From: Pithys albifrons albifrons
Lineage: Eukaryota; Chordata; Aves; Passeriformes; Thamnophilidae
NCBI RefSeq assembly: GCF_047495875.1
Contig: NC_092460.1
Location: forward strand, 42,078,073 to 42,142,072
DNA: 64,000 nt
Direction of reading: 5' to 3'
Shown piece by piece: positions 22,094-34,819 of the stretch (its first letter is position 1; each line of letters begins with the position of its first letter). The translations under genes were made by a program, and so were the position numbers. A model generated the notes under the pieces. That model had not been told where the DNA came from and did not search any database. It was given only the letters and a program-made list of their open reading frames with translations.

Positions 22094-25000
22094 TCCTGTC
22101 TGTCAGAAATCAAGAGTTTCACGTGTTAGAAGAGCAAAGGTGCACTTTGCGATAAGAGCTTCGCGTACGTAACAACTGTGTTTTTCACCAAGAAAGAAAG
22201 CTCCAGACCTGCATTCTCGAATGCATATGATTCACTTATCAAAGCCATAAGAAATGTGTGTCCTTATGCCTTCTGTCTTGCAAGAATCAACTGTTTCTCT
22301 TGTTATCAACGAAAAGTTGCACTTTGCGAGATGAGCTTCCCCTAAGGAACAAAGTTGCTTTTCACCGAGAAAGAAAGCTCCAGACCTGCATTCTCGAATG
22401 CATATGATTCACTTATCAAAGCCATAAAAAATATATGTCCTTATGCATTCTGTCTTGCAAGAATCAGCTGATTCTCTTGATAGCAACGAAAAGTTGCGCT
22501 TTGCGAGATGAGCTTCCCCTAAGGAACATGGTTGCTTTTCACCGAGAAAGAAAGATCCAGTCCTGGATTCTCAGATGCATATGAGAATCTTTCTAAAGCC
22601 ATAAGAAATATGTGTCCTGATACATTCTTTCTGGCAGGAATCGACTGTTTCACTTGTTAGCAGAAAAATGCTACTCTTTGCGAGCTGAACTTCCCCTAAG
22701 GAATAACTGTGCTTTCCATCCAGAAAGAGAGCTCCAGTCCTGGATTCTCTAATGCATGTGATTCACTAACAAGAGCCATAAGAATACTGTGTCCTGATGC
22801 CTTCTGTCTGATAGGAATCGACTCTTTCACTTAGCAAATCAAAGTTGCACTTTGCTCGTTGACCTTCCCCTAAGGAACAACAGTGCTTTGCACAGTGAAA
22901 GCAAGCTCCAGCTCTGGAGTTTTAGATGCATATGATTTACTTTCCAAAACCATAAGAAATATGTGCCCTGATGTCTCCTGTCTGTCAGAAATCAAGAGTT
23001 TCACGTGTTAGAAGAGCAAAGGTGCACTTTGCGATAAGAGCTTCCCGTACGTAACAACTGTGTTTTTCACCAAGAAAGAAAGCTCCAGACCTGCATTCTC
23101 GAATGCATATGATTCACTTATCAAAGCCATAAGAAATGTGTGTCCTTATGCCTTCTGTCTTGCAAGAATCAACTGTTTCTCTTGTTATCAACGAAAAGTT
23201 GCACTTTGCGAGATGAGCTTCCCCTAAGGAACAAAGTTGCTTTTCACCGAGAAAGAAAGCTCCAGACCTGCATTCTCGAATGCATATGATTCACTTATCA
23301 AAGCCATAAAAAATATATGTCCTTATGCATTCTGTCTTGCACGAATCAGCTGATTCTCTTGATAGCAACGAAAAGTTGCGCTTTGCGAGATGAGCTTCCC
23401 CTAAGGAACATGGTTGCTTTTCACCGAGAAAGAAAGATCCAGTCCTGGATTCTCAGATGCATATGAGAATCTTTCTAAAGCCATAAGAAATATGTGTCCT
23501 GATACATTCTTTCTGGCAGGAATCGACTGTTTCACTTGTTAGCAGAAAAATGCTACTCTTTGCGAGCTGAACTTCCCCTAAGGAATAACTGTGCTTTCCA
23601 TCCAGAAAGAGAGCTCCAGTCCTGGATTCTCTAATGCATGCGATTCACTAACAAGAGCCATAAGAATACTGTGTCCTGATGCCTTCTGTCTGACAGGAAT
23701 CGACTGTTTCACTTGTTAGCAAAGCAAAGTTGCACTTTGCTCGTTGAGCTTCCCCTAAGGAACAACAGTGCTTTGCATCCAGAAAGAGAGCTCCAGTCCT
23801 GGATTCTCTGATGCATGTGATTCACTAACCAGAGCCATAAGAATACTGTGTCCTGATGCCTTCTGTCTGACAGGAATCGACTGTTTCACTTGTTAGCAAA
23901 GCAGAGTTGCACTTTGCTATTGAGCTTCCCGTAAAGAAACAACAGTGCTTTGCACCATGAAAGCAAGCTCCAGCCCTGGAGTTTTAGATGCATATGATTT
24001 ACTTTCCAAAACCATAAGAAATATGTGCCCTGATGTCTCCTGTCTGTCAGAAATCAAGAGTTTCACGTGTTAGAAGAGCAAAGGTGCACTTTGCGATAAG
24101 AGCTTCCCCTACGTAACAACTGTGTTTTTCACCAAGAAAGAAAGCTCCAGACCTGCATTCTCGAATGCATATGATTCACTTATCAAAGCCATAAGAAATA
24201 TGTGTCCTTATGCCTTCTGTCTTGCAAGAATCAACTGTTTCTCTTGTTATCAACGAAAAGTTGCACTTTGCGAGATGAGCTTCCCCTAAGGAACAAAGTT
24301 GTTTTTCACGGAGAAAGAAAGATCCAGGCCTGGATTCTCAGATGCATATTATTCACTTATCAAAGCCATAAGAAATGTGTGTCCTTATGCCTTCTGTCTT
24401 ACAAGAATCAGCTGTTTCTCTTGTTAGCAACGAAAAGTTGCACTTTGCGAGATGAGCTTCCCCTAAGGACCAACGCTGTTTCTCACCGAGAAAGAAAGAT
24501 CCAGTCCTGGATTCACAGATGGATATGAGAATCTTTCTAACGCCATAAGAAATGTGTGTCCTGATACATTCTTTCTGTCAGGAATCGACTGTTTCACTTG
24601 TTAGCAGAAAAATGCTACTCTTTGCGAGCTGAACTTCCCGTATGGAACAACAGTGCTTTGCATCCAGAATGAGAGCTCCAGTCCTGGATTCTCTGATGCA
24701 TGTGATTCACTAGCCAGAGCCATAACAATACTGTGTCCTGATGCTTTCTGTCTGACAGGAATCGACTGTTTCACTTGTTAGCAAAGCAAAGTTGCACTTT
24801 GCTCGTTGAGCTTCCCCTAAAGAACAATTGTGCTTTTCACCGTGAAAGCAAGCTCCAGCCCTGGAGTTTTAGATGCATATGATTTACTTTCCAAAACCAT
24901 AACAAATATATGCCCTGATGTCTCCTGTCCGTCAGAAATCCAGAGTTCACGTGTTAGAAGAGCAAAGGTGCACTTTGCGATAGGAGCTTCCCGTACGTAA

Positions 25001-25806
25001 CAACTGTGTTTTTCACCAAGAAAGAAAGCTCCAGACCTGCATTCTCGAATGCATATGATTCACTTATCGAAGCCATAAGAAATGTGTGTCCTTATGCTTT
25101 CTGTCTTGCAAGAATCAGCTGTTTCTCTTGTTAGCAACGAAAAGTTGTACTTTGCGAGATGAGCTTCCCTTAAGGAACAAAGTTGTTTTTCACGGAGAAA
25201 GAAAGATCCAGGCCTGGATTCTCAGATGCATATTATTCACTTATCAAAGCCATAAGAAATGTGTGTCCTTATGCCTTCTGTCTTACAAGAATCAGCTGTT
25301 TCTCTTGTTAGCAACGAAAAGTTGCACTTTGCGAGATGAGCTTCCCCTAAGGACCAACGCTGTTTCTCACCGAGAAAGAAAGATCCAATCCTGGATTCTC
25401 AGATGTATATGAGAATCTTTCTAAAGCCATAAGAAATATGTGTCCTGATACATTCTTTCTGGCAGGAATCGACTGTTTCACTTGTTAGCAGAAAAATGCT
25501 ACTCTTTGCGAGCTGAACTTCCCCTAAAGAACGAATGCGCTTTGCATCCAGAAGGAGGGCTCCAGTCCTGGATTCTCTGATGCATGTGATTCACTAACCA
25601 GAGCCATAAGAATACTGTGTCCTGATGCCTTCTGTCTGACAGGAATCGACTGTTTCACTTGTTAGCAAAGCAGAGTTGCACTTTGCTATTGAGCTTCCCG
25701 TAAAGAAACAACAGTGCTTTGCACCATGAAAGCAAGCTCCAGCCCTGGAGTTTTAGATGCATATGATTTACTTTCCAAAACCATAAGAAATATGTGCCCT
25801 GATGTC
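22094..25806 (+). repeat. Block c, copy 2
   Basis: Units start at 22094, 22976 (hexamer), 24038 (U4) and 24923 (U5). Type-c markers are C at 23342, GGACCAACG near 24467 and CTAACGCC near 24537. Confidence 0.95.
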
Positions 25807-28800
25807 TCCTGTCTGTCAGAAATCAAGAGTTTCACGTGTTAGAAGAGCAAAGGTGCACTTTGCGATAAGAGCTTCGCGTACGTAACAACTGTGTTTTTCA
25901 CCAAGAAAGAAAGCTCCAGACCTGCATTCTCGAATGCATATGATTCACTTATCAAAGCCATAAGAAATGTGTGTCCTTATGCCTTCTGTCTTGCAAGAAT
26001 CAACTGTTTCTCTTGTTATCAACGAAAAGTTGCACTTTGCGAGATGAGCTTCCCCTAAGGAACAAAGTTGCTTTTCACCGAGAAAGAAAGCTCCAGACCT
26101 GCATTCTCGAATGCATATGATTCACTTATCAAAGCCATAAAAAATATATGTCCTTATGCATTCTGTCTTGCAAGAATCAGCTGATTCTCTTGATAGCAAC
26201 GAAAAGTTGCGCTTTGCGAGATGAGCTTCCCCTAAGGAACATGGTTGCTTTTCACCGAGAAAGAAAGATCCAGTCCTGGATTCTCAGATGCATATGAGAA
26301 TCTTTCTAAAGCCATAAGAAATATGTGTCCTGATACATTCTTTCTGGCAGGAATCGACTGTTTCACTTGTTAGCAGAAAAATGCTACTCTTTGCGAGCTG
26401 AACTTCCCCTAAGGAATAACTGTGCTTTCCATCCAGAAAGAGAGCTCCAGTCCTGGATTCTCTAATGCATGTGATTCACTAACAAGAGCCATAAGAATAC
26501 TGTGTCCTGATGCCTTCTGTCTGATAGGAATCGACTCTTTCACTTAGCAAATCAAAGTTGCACTTTGCTCGTTGACCTTCCCCTAAGGAACAACAGTGCT
26601 TTGCACAGTGAAAGCAAGCTCCAGCTCTGGAGTTTTAGATGCATATGATTTACTTTCCAAAACCATAAGAAATATGTGCCCTGATGTCTCCTGTCTGTCA
26701 GAAATCAAGAGTTTCACGTGTTAGAAGAGCAAAGGTGCACTTTGCGATAAGAGCTTCCCGTACGTAACAACTGTGTTTTTCACCAAGAAAGAAAGCTCCA
26801 GACCTGCATTCTCGAATGCATATGATTCACTTATCAAAGCCATAAGAAATGTGTGTCCTTATGCCTTCTGTCTTGCAAGAATCAACTGTTTCTCTTGTTA
26901 TCAACGAAAAGTTGCACTTTGCGAGATGAGCTTCCCCTAAGGAACAAAGTTGCTTTTCACCGAGAAAGAAAGCTCCAGACCTGCATTCTCGAATGCATAT
27001 GATTCACTTATCAAAGCCATAAAAAATATATGTCCTTATGCATTCTGTCTTGCAAGAATCAGCTGATTCTCTTGATAGCAACGAAAAGTTGCGCTTTGCG
27101 AGATGAGCTTCCCCTAAGGAACATGGTTGCTTTTCACCGAGAAAGAAAGATCCAGTCCTGGATTCTCAGATGCATATGAGAATCTTTCTAAAGCCATAAG
27201 AAATATGTGTCCTGATACATTCTTTCTGGCAGGAATCGACTGTTTCACTTGTTAGCAGAAAAATGCTACTCTTTGCGAGCTGAACTTCCCCTAAGGAATA
27301 ACTGTGCTTTCCATCCAGAAAGAGAGCTTTAGTCCTGGATTCTCTAATGCATGTGATTCACTAACAAGAGCCATAAGAATACTGTGTCCTGATGCCTTCT
27401 GTCTGATAGGAATCGACTCTTTCACTTAGCAAATCAAAGTTGCACTTTGCTCGTTGACCTTCCCCTAAGGAACAACAGTGCTTTGCACAGTGAAAGCAAG
27501 CTCCAGCTCTGGAGTTTTAGATGCATATGATTTACTTTCCAAAACCATAAGAAATATGTGCCCTGATGTCTCCTGTCTGTCAGAAATCAAGAGTTTCACG
27601 TGTTAGAAGAGCAAAGGTGCACTTTGCGATAAGAGCTTCGCGTACGTAACAACTGTGTTTTTCACCAAGAAAGAAAGCTCCAGACCTGCATTCTCGAATG
27701 CATATGATTCACTTATCAAAGCCATAAGAAATGTGTGTCCTTATGCCTTCTGTCTTGCAAGAATCAACTGTTTCTCTTGTTATCAACGAAAAGTTGCACT
27801 TTGCGAGATGAGCTTCCCCTAAGGAACAAAGTTGCTTTTCACCGAGAAAGAAAGCTCCAGACCTGCATTCTCGAATGCATATGATTCACTTATCAAAGCC
27901 ATAAAAAATATATGTCCTTATGCATTCTGTCTTGCAAGAATCAGCTGATTCTCTTGATAGCAACGAAAAGTTGCGCTTTGCGAGATGAGCTTCCCCTAAG
28001 GAACATGGTTGCTTTTCACCGAGAAAGAAAGATCCAGTCCTGGATTCTCAGATGCATATGAGAATCTTTCTAAAGCCATAAGAAATATGTGTCCTGATAC
28101 ATTCTTTCTGGCAGGAATCGACTGTTTCACTTGTTAGCAGAAAAATGCTACTCTTTGCGAGCTGAACTTCCCCTAAGGAATAACTGTGCTTTCCATCCAG
28201 AAAGAGAGCTCCAGTCCTGGATTCTCTAATGCATGCGATTCACTAACAAGAGCCATAAGAATACTGTGTCCTGATGCCTTCTGTCTGACAGGAATCGACT
28301 GTTTCACTTGTTAGCAAAGCAAAGTTGCACTTTGCTCGTTGAGCTTCCCCTAAGGAACAACAGTGCTTTGCATCCAGAAAGAGAGCTCCAGTCCTGGATT
28401 CTCTGATGCATGTGATTCACTAACCAGAGCCATAAGAATACTGTGTCCTGATGCCTTCTGTCTGACAGGAATCGACTGTTTCACTTGTTAGCAAAGCAGA
28501 GTTGCACTTTGCTATTGAGCTTCCCGTAAAGAAACAACAGTGCTTTGCACCATGAAAGCAAGCTCCAGCCCTGGAGTTTTAGATGCATATGATTTACTTT
28601 CCAAAACCATAAGAAATATGTGCCCTGATGTCTCCTGTCTGTCAGAAATCAAGAGTTTCACGTGTTAGAAGAGCAAAGGTGCACTTTGCGATAAGAGCTT
28701 CCCCTACGTAACAACTGTGTTTTTCACCAAGAAAGAAAGCTCCAGACCTGCATTCTCGAATGCATATGATTCACTTATCAAAGCCATAAGAAATATGTGT

Positions 28801-30401
28801 CCTTATGCCTTCTGTCTTGCAAGAATCAACTGTTTCTCTTGTTATCAACGAAAAGTTGCACTTTGCGAGATGAGCTTCCCCTAAGGAACAAAGTTGTTTT
28901 TCACGGAGAAAGAAAGATCCAGGCCTGGATTCTCAGATGCATATTATTCACTTATCAAAGCCATAAGAAATGTGTGTCCTTATGCCTTCTGTCTTACAAG
29001 AATCAGCTGTTTCTCTTGTTAGCAACGAAAAGTTGCACTTTGCGAGATGAGCTTCCCCTAAGGAACAACGCTGTTTCTCACCGAGAAAGAAAGATCCAGT
29101 CCTGGATTCACAGATGGATATGAGAATCTTTCTAAAGCCATAAGAAATGTGTGTCCTGATACATTCTTTCTGTCAGGAATCGACTGTTTCACTTGTTAGC
29201 AGAAAAATGCTACTCTTTGCGAGCTGAACTTCCCGTATGGAACAACAGTGCTTTGCATCCAGAATGAGAGCTCCAGTCCTGGATTCTCTGATGCATGTGA
29301 TTCACTAGCCAGAGCCATAACAATACTGTGTCCTGATGCTTTCTGTCTGACAGGAATCGACTGTTTCACTTGTTAGCAAAGCAAAGTTGCACTTTGCTCG
29401 TTGAGCTTCCCCTAAAGAACAATTGTGCTTTTCACCGTGAAAGCAAGCTCCAGCCCTGGAGTTTTAGATGCATATGATTTACTTTCCAAAACCATAACAA
29501 ATATATGCCCTGATGTCTCCTGTCCGTCAGAAATCCAGAGTTCACGTGTTAGAAGAGCAAAGGTGCACTTTGCGATAGGAGCTTCCCGTACGTAACAACT
29601 GTGTTTCTCACCAAGAAAGAAAGCTCCAGACCTGCATTCTCGAATGCATATGATTCACTTATCGAAGCCATAAGAAATGTGTGTCCTTATGCTTTCTGTC
29701 TTGCAAGAATCAGCTGTTTCTCTTGTTAGCAACGAAAAGTTGTACTTTGCGAGATGAGCTTCCCTTAAGGAACAAAGTTGTTTTTCACGGAGAAAGAAAG
29801 ATCCAGGCCTGGATTCTCAGATGCATATTATTCACTTATCAAAGCCATAAGAAATGTGTGTCCTTATGCCTTCTGTCTTACAAGAATCAGCTGTTTCTCT
29901 TGTTAGCAACGAAAAGTTGCACTTTGCGAGATGAGCTTCCCCTAAGGACCAACGCTGTTTCTCACCGAGAAAGAAAGATCCAATCCTGGATTCTCAGATG
30001 TATATGAGAATCTTTCTAAAGCCATAAGAAATATGTGTCCTGATACATTCTTTCTGTCAGGAATCGACTGTTTCACTTGTTAGCAGAAAAATGCTACTCT
30101 TTGCGAGCTGAACTTCCCCTAAAGAACGAATGCGCTTTGCATCCAGAAGGAGGGCTCCAGTCCTGGATTCTCTGATGCATGTGATTCACTAACCAGAGCC
30201 ATAAGAATACTGTGTCCTGATGCCTTCTGTCTGACAGGAATCGACTGTTTCACTTGTTAGCAAAGCAGAGTTGCACTTTGCTATTGAGCTTCCCGTAAAG
30301 AAACAACAGTGCTTTGCACCATGAAAGCAAGCTCCAGCCCTGGAGTTTTAGATGCATATGATTTACTTTCCAAAACCATAAGAAATATGTGCCCTGATGT
30401 C
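25807..30401 (+). repeat. Block a, copy 3
   Basis: Units start at 25807, 26689, 27571 (hexamer), 28633 (U4) and 29518 (U5). TTTCTCACC in U5 near 29606 confirms type a. It has G where copies 1 and 2 have the private A in monomer D of the first pentamer (ACTGTGCTTT near 26421), and CTTCCCG in the second pentamer. Confidence 0.94.
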
Positions 30402-33400
30402 TCCTGTCTGTCAGAAATCAAGAGTTTCACGTGTTAGAAGAGCAAAGGTGCACTTTGCGATAAGAGCTTCGCGTACGTAACAACTGTGTTTTTCACCAAG
30501 AAAGAAAGCTCCAGACCTGCATTCTCGAATGCATATGATTCACTTATCAAAGCCATAAGAAATGTGTGTCCTTATGCCTTCTGTCTTGCAAGAATCAACT
30601 GTTTCTCTTGTTATCAACGAAAAGTTGCACTTTGCGAGATGAGCTTCCCCTAAGGAACAAAGTTGCTTTTCACCGAGAAAGAAAGCTCCAGACCTGCATT
30701 CTCGAATGCATATGATTCACTTATCAAAGCCATAAAAAATATATGTCCTTATGCATTCTGTCTTGCAAGAATCAGCTGATTCTCTTGATAGCAACGAAAA
30801 GTTGCGCTTTGCGAGATGAGCTTCCCCTAAGGAACATGGTTGCTTTTCACCGAGAAAGAAAGATCCAGTCCTGGATTCTCAGATGCATATGAGAATCTTT
30901 CTAAAGCCATAAGAAATATGTGTCCTGATACATTCTTTCTGGCAGGAATCGACTGTTTCACTTGTTAGCAGAAAAATGCTACTCTTTGCGAGCTGAACTT
31001 CCCCTAAGGAATAACTGTGCTTTCCATCCAGAAAGAGAGCTCCAGTCCTGGATTCTCTAATGCATGTGATTCACTAACAAGAGCCATAAGAATACTGTGT
31101 CCTGATGCCTTCTGTCTGATAGGAATCGACTCTTTCACTTAGCAAATCAAAGTTGCACTTTGCTCGTTGACCTTCCCCTAAGGAACAACAGTGCTTTGCA
31201 CAGTGAAAGCAAGCTCCAGCTCTGGAGTTTTAGATGCATATGATTTACTTTCCAAAACCATAAGAAATATGTGCCCTGATGTCTCCTGTCTGTCAGAAAT
31301 CAAGAGTTTCACGTGTTAGAAGAGCAAAGGTGCACTTTGCGATAAGAGCTTCCCGTACGTAACAACTGTGTTTTTCACCAAGAAAGAAAGCTCCAGACCT
31401 GCATTCTCGAATGCATATGATTCACTTATCAAAGCCATAAGAAATGTGTGTCCTTATGCCTTCTGTCTTGCAAGAATCAACTGTTTCTCTTGTTATCAAC
31501 GAAAAGTTGCACTTTGCGAGATGAGCTTCCCCTAAGGAACAAAGTTGCTTTTCACCGAGAAAGAAAGCTCCAGACCTGCATTCTCGAATGCATATGATTC
31601 ACTTATCAAAGCCATAAAAAATATATGTCCTTATGCATTCTGTCTTGCAAGAATCAGCCGATTCTCTTGATAGCAACGAAAAGTTGCGCTTTGCGAGATG
31701 AGCTTCCCCTAAGGAACATGGTTGCTTTTCACCGAGAAAGAAAGATCCAGTCCTGGATTCTCAGATGCATATGAGAATCTTTCTAAAGCCATAAGAAATA
31801 TGTGTCCTGATACATTCTTTCTGGCAGGAATCGACTGTTTCACTTGTTAGCAGAAAAATGCTACTCTTTGCGAGCTGAACTTCCCCTAAGGAATAACTGT
31901 GCTTTCCATCCAGAAAGAGAGCTTTAGTCCTGGATTCTCTAATGCATGTGATTCACTAACAAGAGCCATAAGAATACTGTGTCCTGATGCCTTCTGTCTG
32001 ATAGGAATCGACTCTTTCACTTAGCAAATCAAAGTTGCACTTTGCTCGTTGACCTTCCCCTAAGGAACAACAGTGCTTTGCACAGTGAAAGCAAGCTCCA
32101 GCTCTGGAGTTTTAGATGCATATGATTTACTTTCCAAAACCATAAGAAATATGTGCCCTGATGTCTCCTGTCTGTCAGAAATCAAGAGTTTCACGTGTTA
32201 GAAGAGCAAAGGTGCACTTTGCGATAAGAGCTTCCCGTACGTAACAACTGTGTTTTTCACCAAGAAAGAAAGCTCCAGACCTGCATTCTCGAATGCATAT
32301 GATTCACTTATCAAAGCCATAAAAAATATATGTCCTTATGCATTCTGTCTTGCAAGAATCAGCTGATTCTCTTGATAGCAACGAAAAGTTGCGCTTTGCG
32401 AGATGAGCTTCCCCTAAGGAACATGGTTGCTTTTCACCGAGAAAGAAAGATCCAGTCCTGGATTCTCAGATGCATATGAGAATCTTTCTAAAGCCATAAG
32501 AAATATGTGTCCTGATACATTCTTTCTGGCAGGAATCGACTGTTTCACTTGTTAGCAGAAAAATGCTACTCTTTGCGAGCTGAACTTCCCCTAAGGAATA
32601 ACTGTGCTTTCCATCCAGAAAGAGAGCTCCAGTCCTGGATTCTCTAATGCATGCGATTCACTAACAAGAGCCATAAGAATACTGTGTCCTGATGCCTTCT
32701 GTCTGACAGGAATCGACTGTTTCACTTGTTAGCAAAGCAAAGTTGCACTTTGCTCGTTGAGCTTCCCCTAAGGAACAACAGTGCTTTGCATCCAGAAAGA
32801 GAGCTCCAGTCCTGGATTCTCTGATGCATGTGATTCACTAACCAGAGCCATAAGAATACTGTGTCCTGATGCCTTCTGTCTGACAGGAATCGACTGTTTC
32901 ACTTGTTAGCAAAGCAGAGTTGCACTTTGCTATTGAGCTTCCCGTAAAGAAACAACAGTGCTTTGCACCATGAAAGCAAGCTCCAGCCCTGGAGTTTTAG
33001 ATGCATATGATTTACTTTCCAAAACCATAAGAAATATGTGCCCTGATGTCTCCTGTCTGTCAGAAATCAAGAGTTTCACGTGTTAGAAGAGCAAAGGTGC
33101 ACTTTGCGATAAGAGCTTCCCCTACGTAACAACTGTGTTTTTCACCAAGAAAGAAAGCTCCAGACCTGCATTCTCGAATGCATATGATTCACTTATCAAA
33201 GCCATAAGAAATATGTGTCCTTATGCCTTCTGTCTTGCAAGAATCAACTGTTTCTCTTGTTATCAACGAAAAGTTGCACTTTGCGAGATGAGCTTCCCCT
33301 AAGGAACAAAGTTGTTTTTCACGGAGAAAGAAAGATCCAGGCCTGGATTCTCAGATGCATATTATTCACTTATCAAAGCCATAAGAAATGTGTGTCCTTA

Positions 33401-34819
33401 TGCCTTCTGTCTTACATGAATCAGCTGTTTCTCTTGTTAGCAACGAAAAGTTGCACTTTGCGAGATGAGCTTCCCCTAAGGAACAACGCTGTTTCTCACC
33501 GAGAAAGAAAGATCCAGTCCTGGATTCACAGATGGATATGAGAATCTTTCTAAAGCCATAAGAAATGTGTGTCCTGATACATTCTTTCTGTCAGGAATCG
33601 ACTGTTTCACTTGTTAGCAGAAAAATGCTACTCTTTGCGAGCTGAACTTCCCGTATGGAACAACAGTGCTTTGCATCCAGAATGAGAGCTCCAGTCCTGG
33701 ATTCTCTGATGCATGTGATTCACTAGCCAGAGCCATAACAATACTGTGTCCTGATGCTTTCTGTCTGACAGGAATCGACTGTTTCACTTGTTAGCAAAGC
33801 AAAGTTGCACTTTGCTCGTTGAGCTTCCCCTAAAGAACAATTGTGCTTTTCACCGTGAAAGCAAGCTCCAGCCCTGGAGTTTTAGATGCATATGATTTAC
33901 TTTCCAAAACCATAACAAATATATGCCCTGATGTCTCCTGTCCGTCAGAAATCCAGAGTTCACGTGTTAGAAGAGCAAAGGTGCACTTTGCGATAGGAGC
34001 TTCCCGTACGTAACAACTGTGTTTTTCACCAAGAAAGAAAGCTCCAGACCTGCATTCTCGAATGCATATGATTCACTTATCGAAGCCATAAGAAATGTGT
34101 GTCCTTATGCTTTCTGTCTTGCAAGAATCAGCTGTTTCTCTTGTTAGCAACGAAAAGTTGTACTTTGCGAGATGAGCTTCCCTTAAGGAACAAAGTTGTT
34201 TTTCACGGAGAAAGAAAGATCCAGGCCTGGATTCTCAGATGCATATTATTCACTTATCAAAGCCATAAGAAATGTGTGTCCTTATGCCTTCTGTCTTACA
34301 AGAATCAGCTGTTTCTCTTGTTAGCAACGAAAAGTTGCACTTTGCGAGATGAGCTTCCCCTAAGGACCAACGCTGTTTCTCACCGAGAAAGAAAGATCCA
34401 ATCCTGGATTCTCAGATGTATATGAGAATCTTTCTAAAGCCATAAGAAATATGTGTCCTGATACATTCTTTCTGGCAGGAATCGACTGTTTCACTTGTTA
34501 GCAGAAAAATGCTACTCTTTGCGAGCTGAACTTCCCCTAAAGAACGAATGCGCTTTGCATCCAGAAGGAGGGCTCCAGTCCTGGATTCTCTGATGCATGT
34601 GATTCACTAACCAGAGCCATAAGAATACTGTGTCCTGATGCCTTCTGTCTGACAGGAATCGACTGTTTCACTTGTTAGCAAAGCAGAGTTGCACTTTGCT
34701 ATTGAGCTTCCCGTAAAGAAACAACAGTGCTTTGCACCATGAAAGCAAGCGCCAGCCCTGGAGTTTTAGATGCATATGATTTACTTTCCAAAACCATAAG
34801 AAATATGTGCCCTGATGTC
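30402..34819 (+). repeat. Block b, copy 3, with a one-monomer deletion (4418 bp)
   Basis: Units start at 30402, 31284, 32166 (885 bp, a hexamer reduced to five monomers), 33051 (U4) and 33936 (U5). Type-b markers are C at 31659 and G at 34751. The loss is exactly one monomer and joins the first half of A to the second half of B. Confidence 0.94.
32166..33050 (+). repeat. Reduced hexamer, A/B fusion monomer (177-bp deletion)
   Basis: The unit starts as A (CTTCCCGTACG, CACCAAGAAAG) and ends its first monomer as B (CCATAAAAAATATATG). The exchange lies in 32263-32322, a stretch identical in A and B. The following monomers are C, D, F and G. Confidence 0.94.

Larger units (their letters stand above)
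12904..25806 (+). repeat. Higher-order repeat copy 2, 12,903 bp, 73 monomers (blocks a-b-c)
   Basis: This copy is a near-perfect duplicate of copy 1. It shares three variants that I found nowhere else in the window (A at 13521, A at 14697, T at 15647). The one difference I noticed by eye is that copy 1 has A at 6242 (GCTCATTG) where copy 2 has G at 19145 (GCTCGTTG). The private shared variants make copies 1 and 2 the most recently related pair of complete higher-order units here. Confidence 0.96.
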
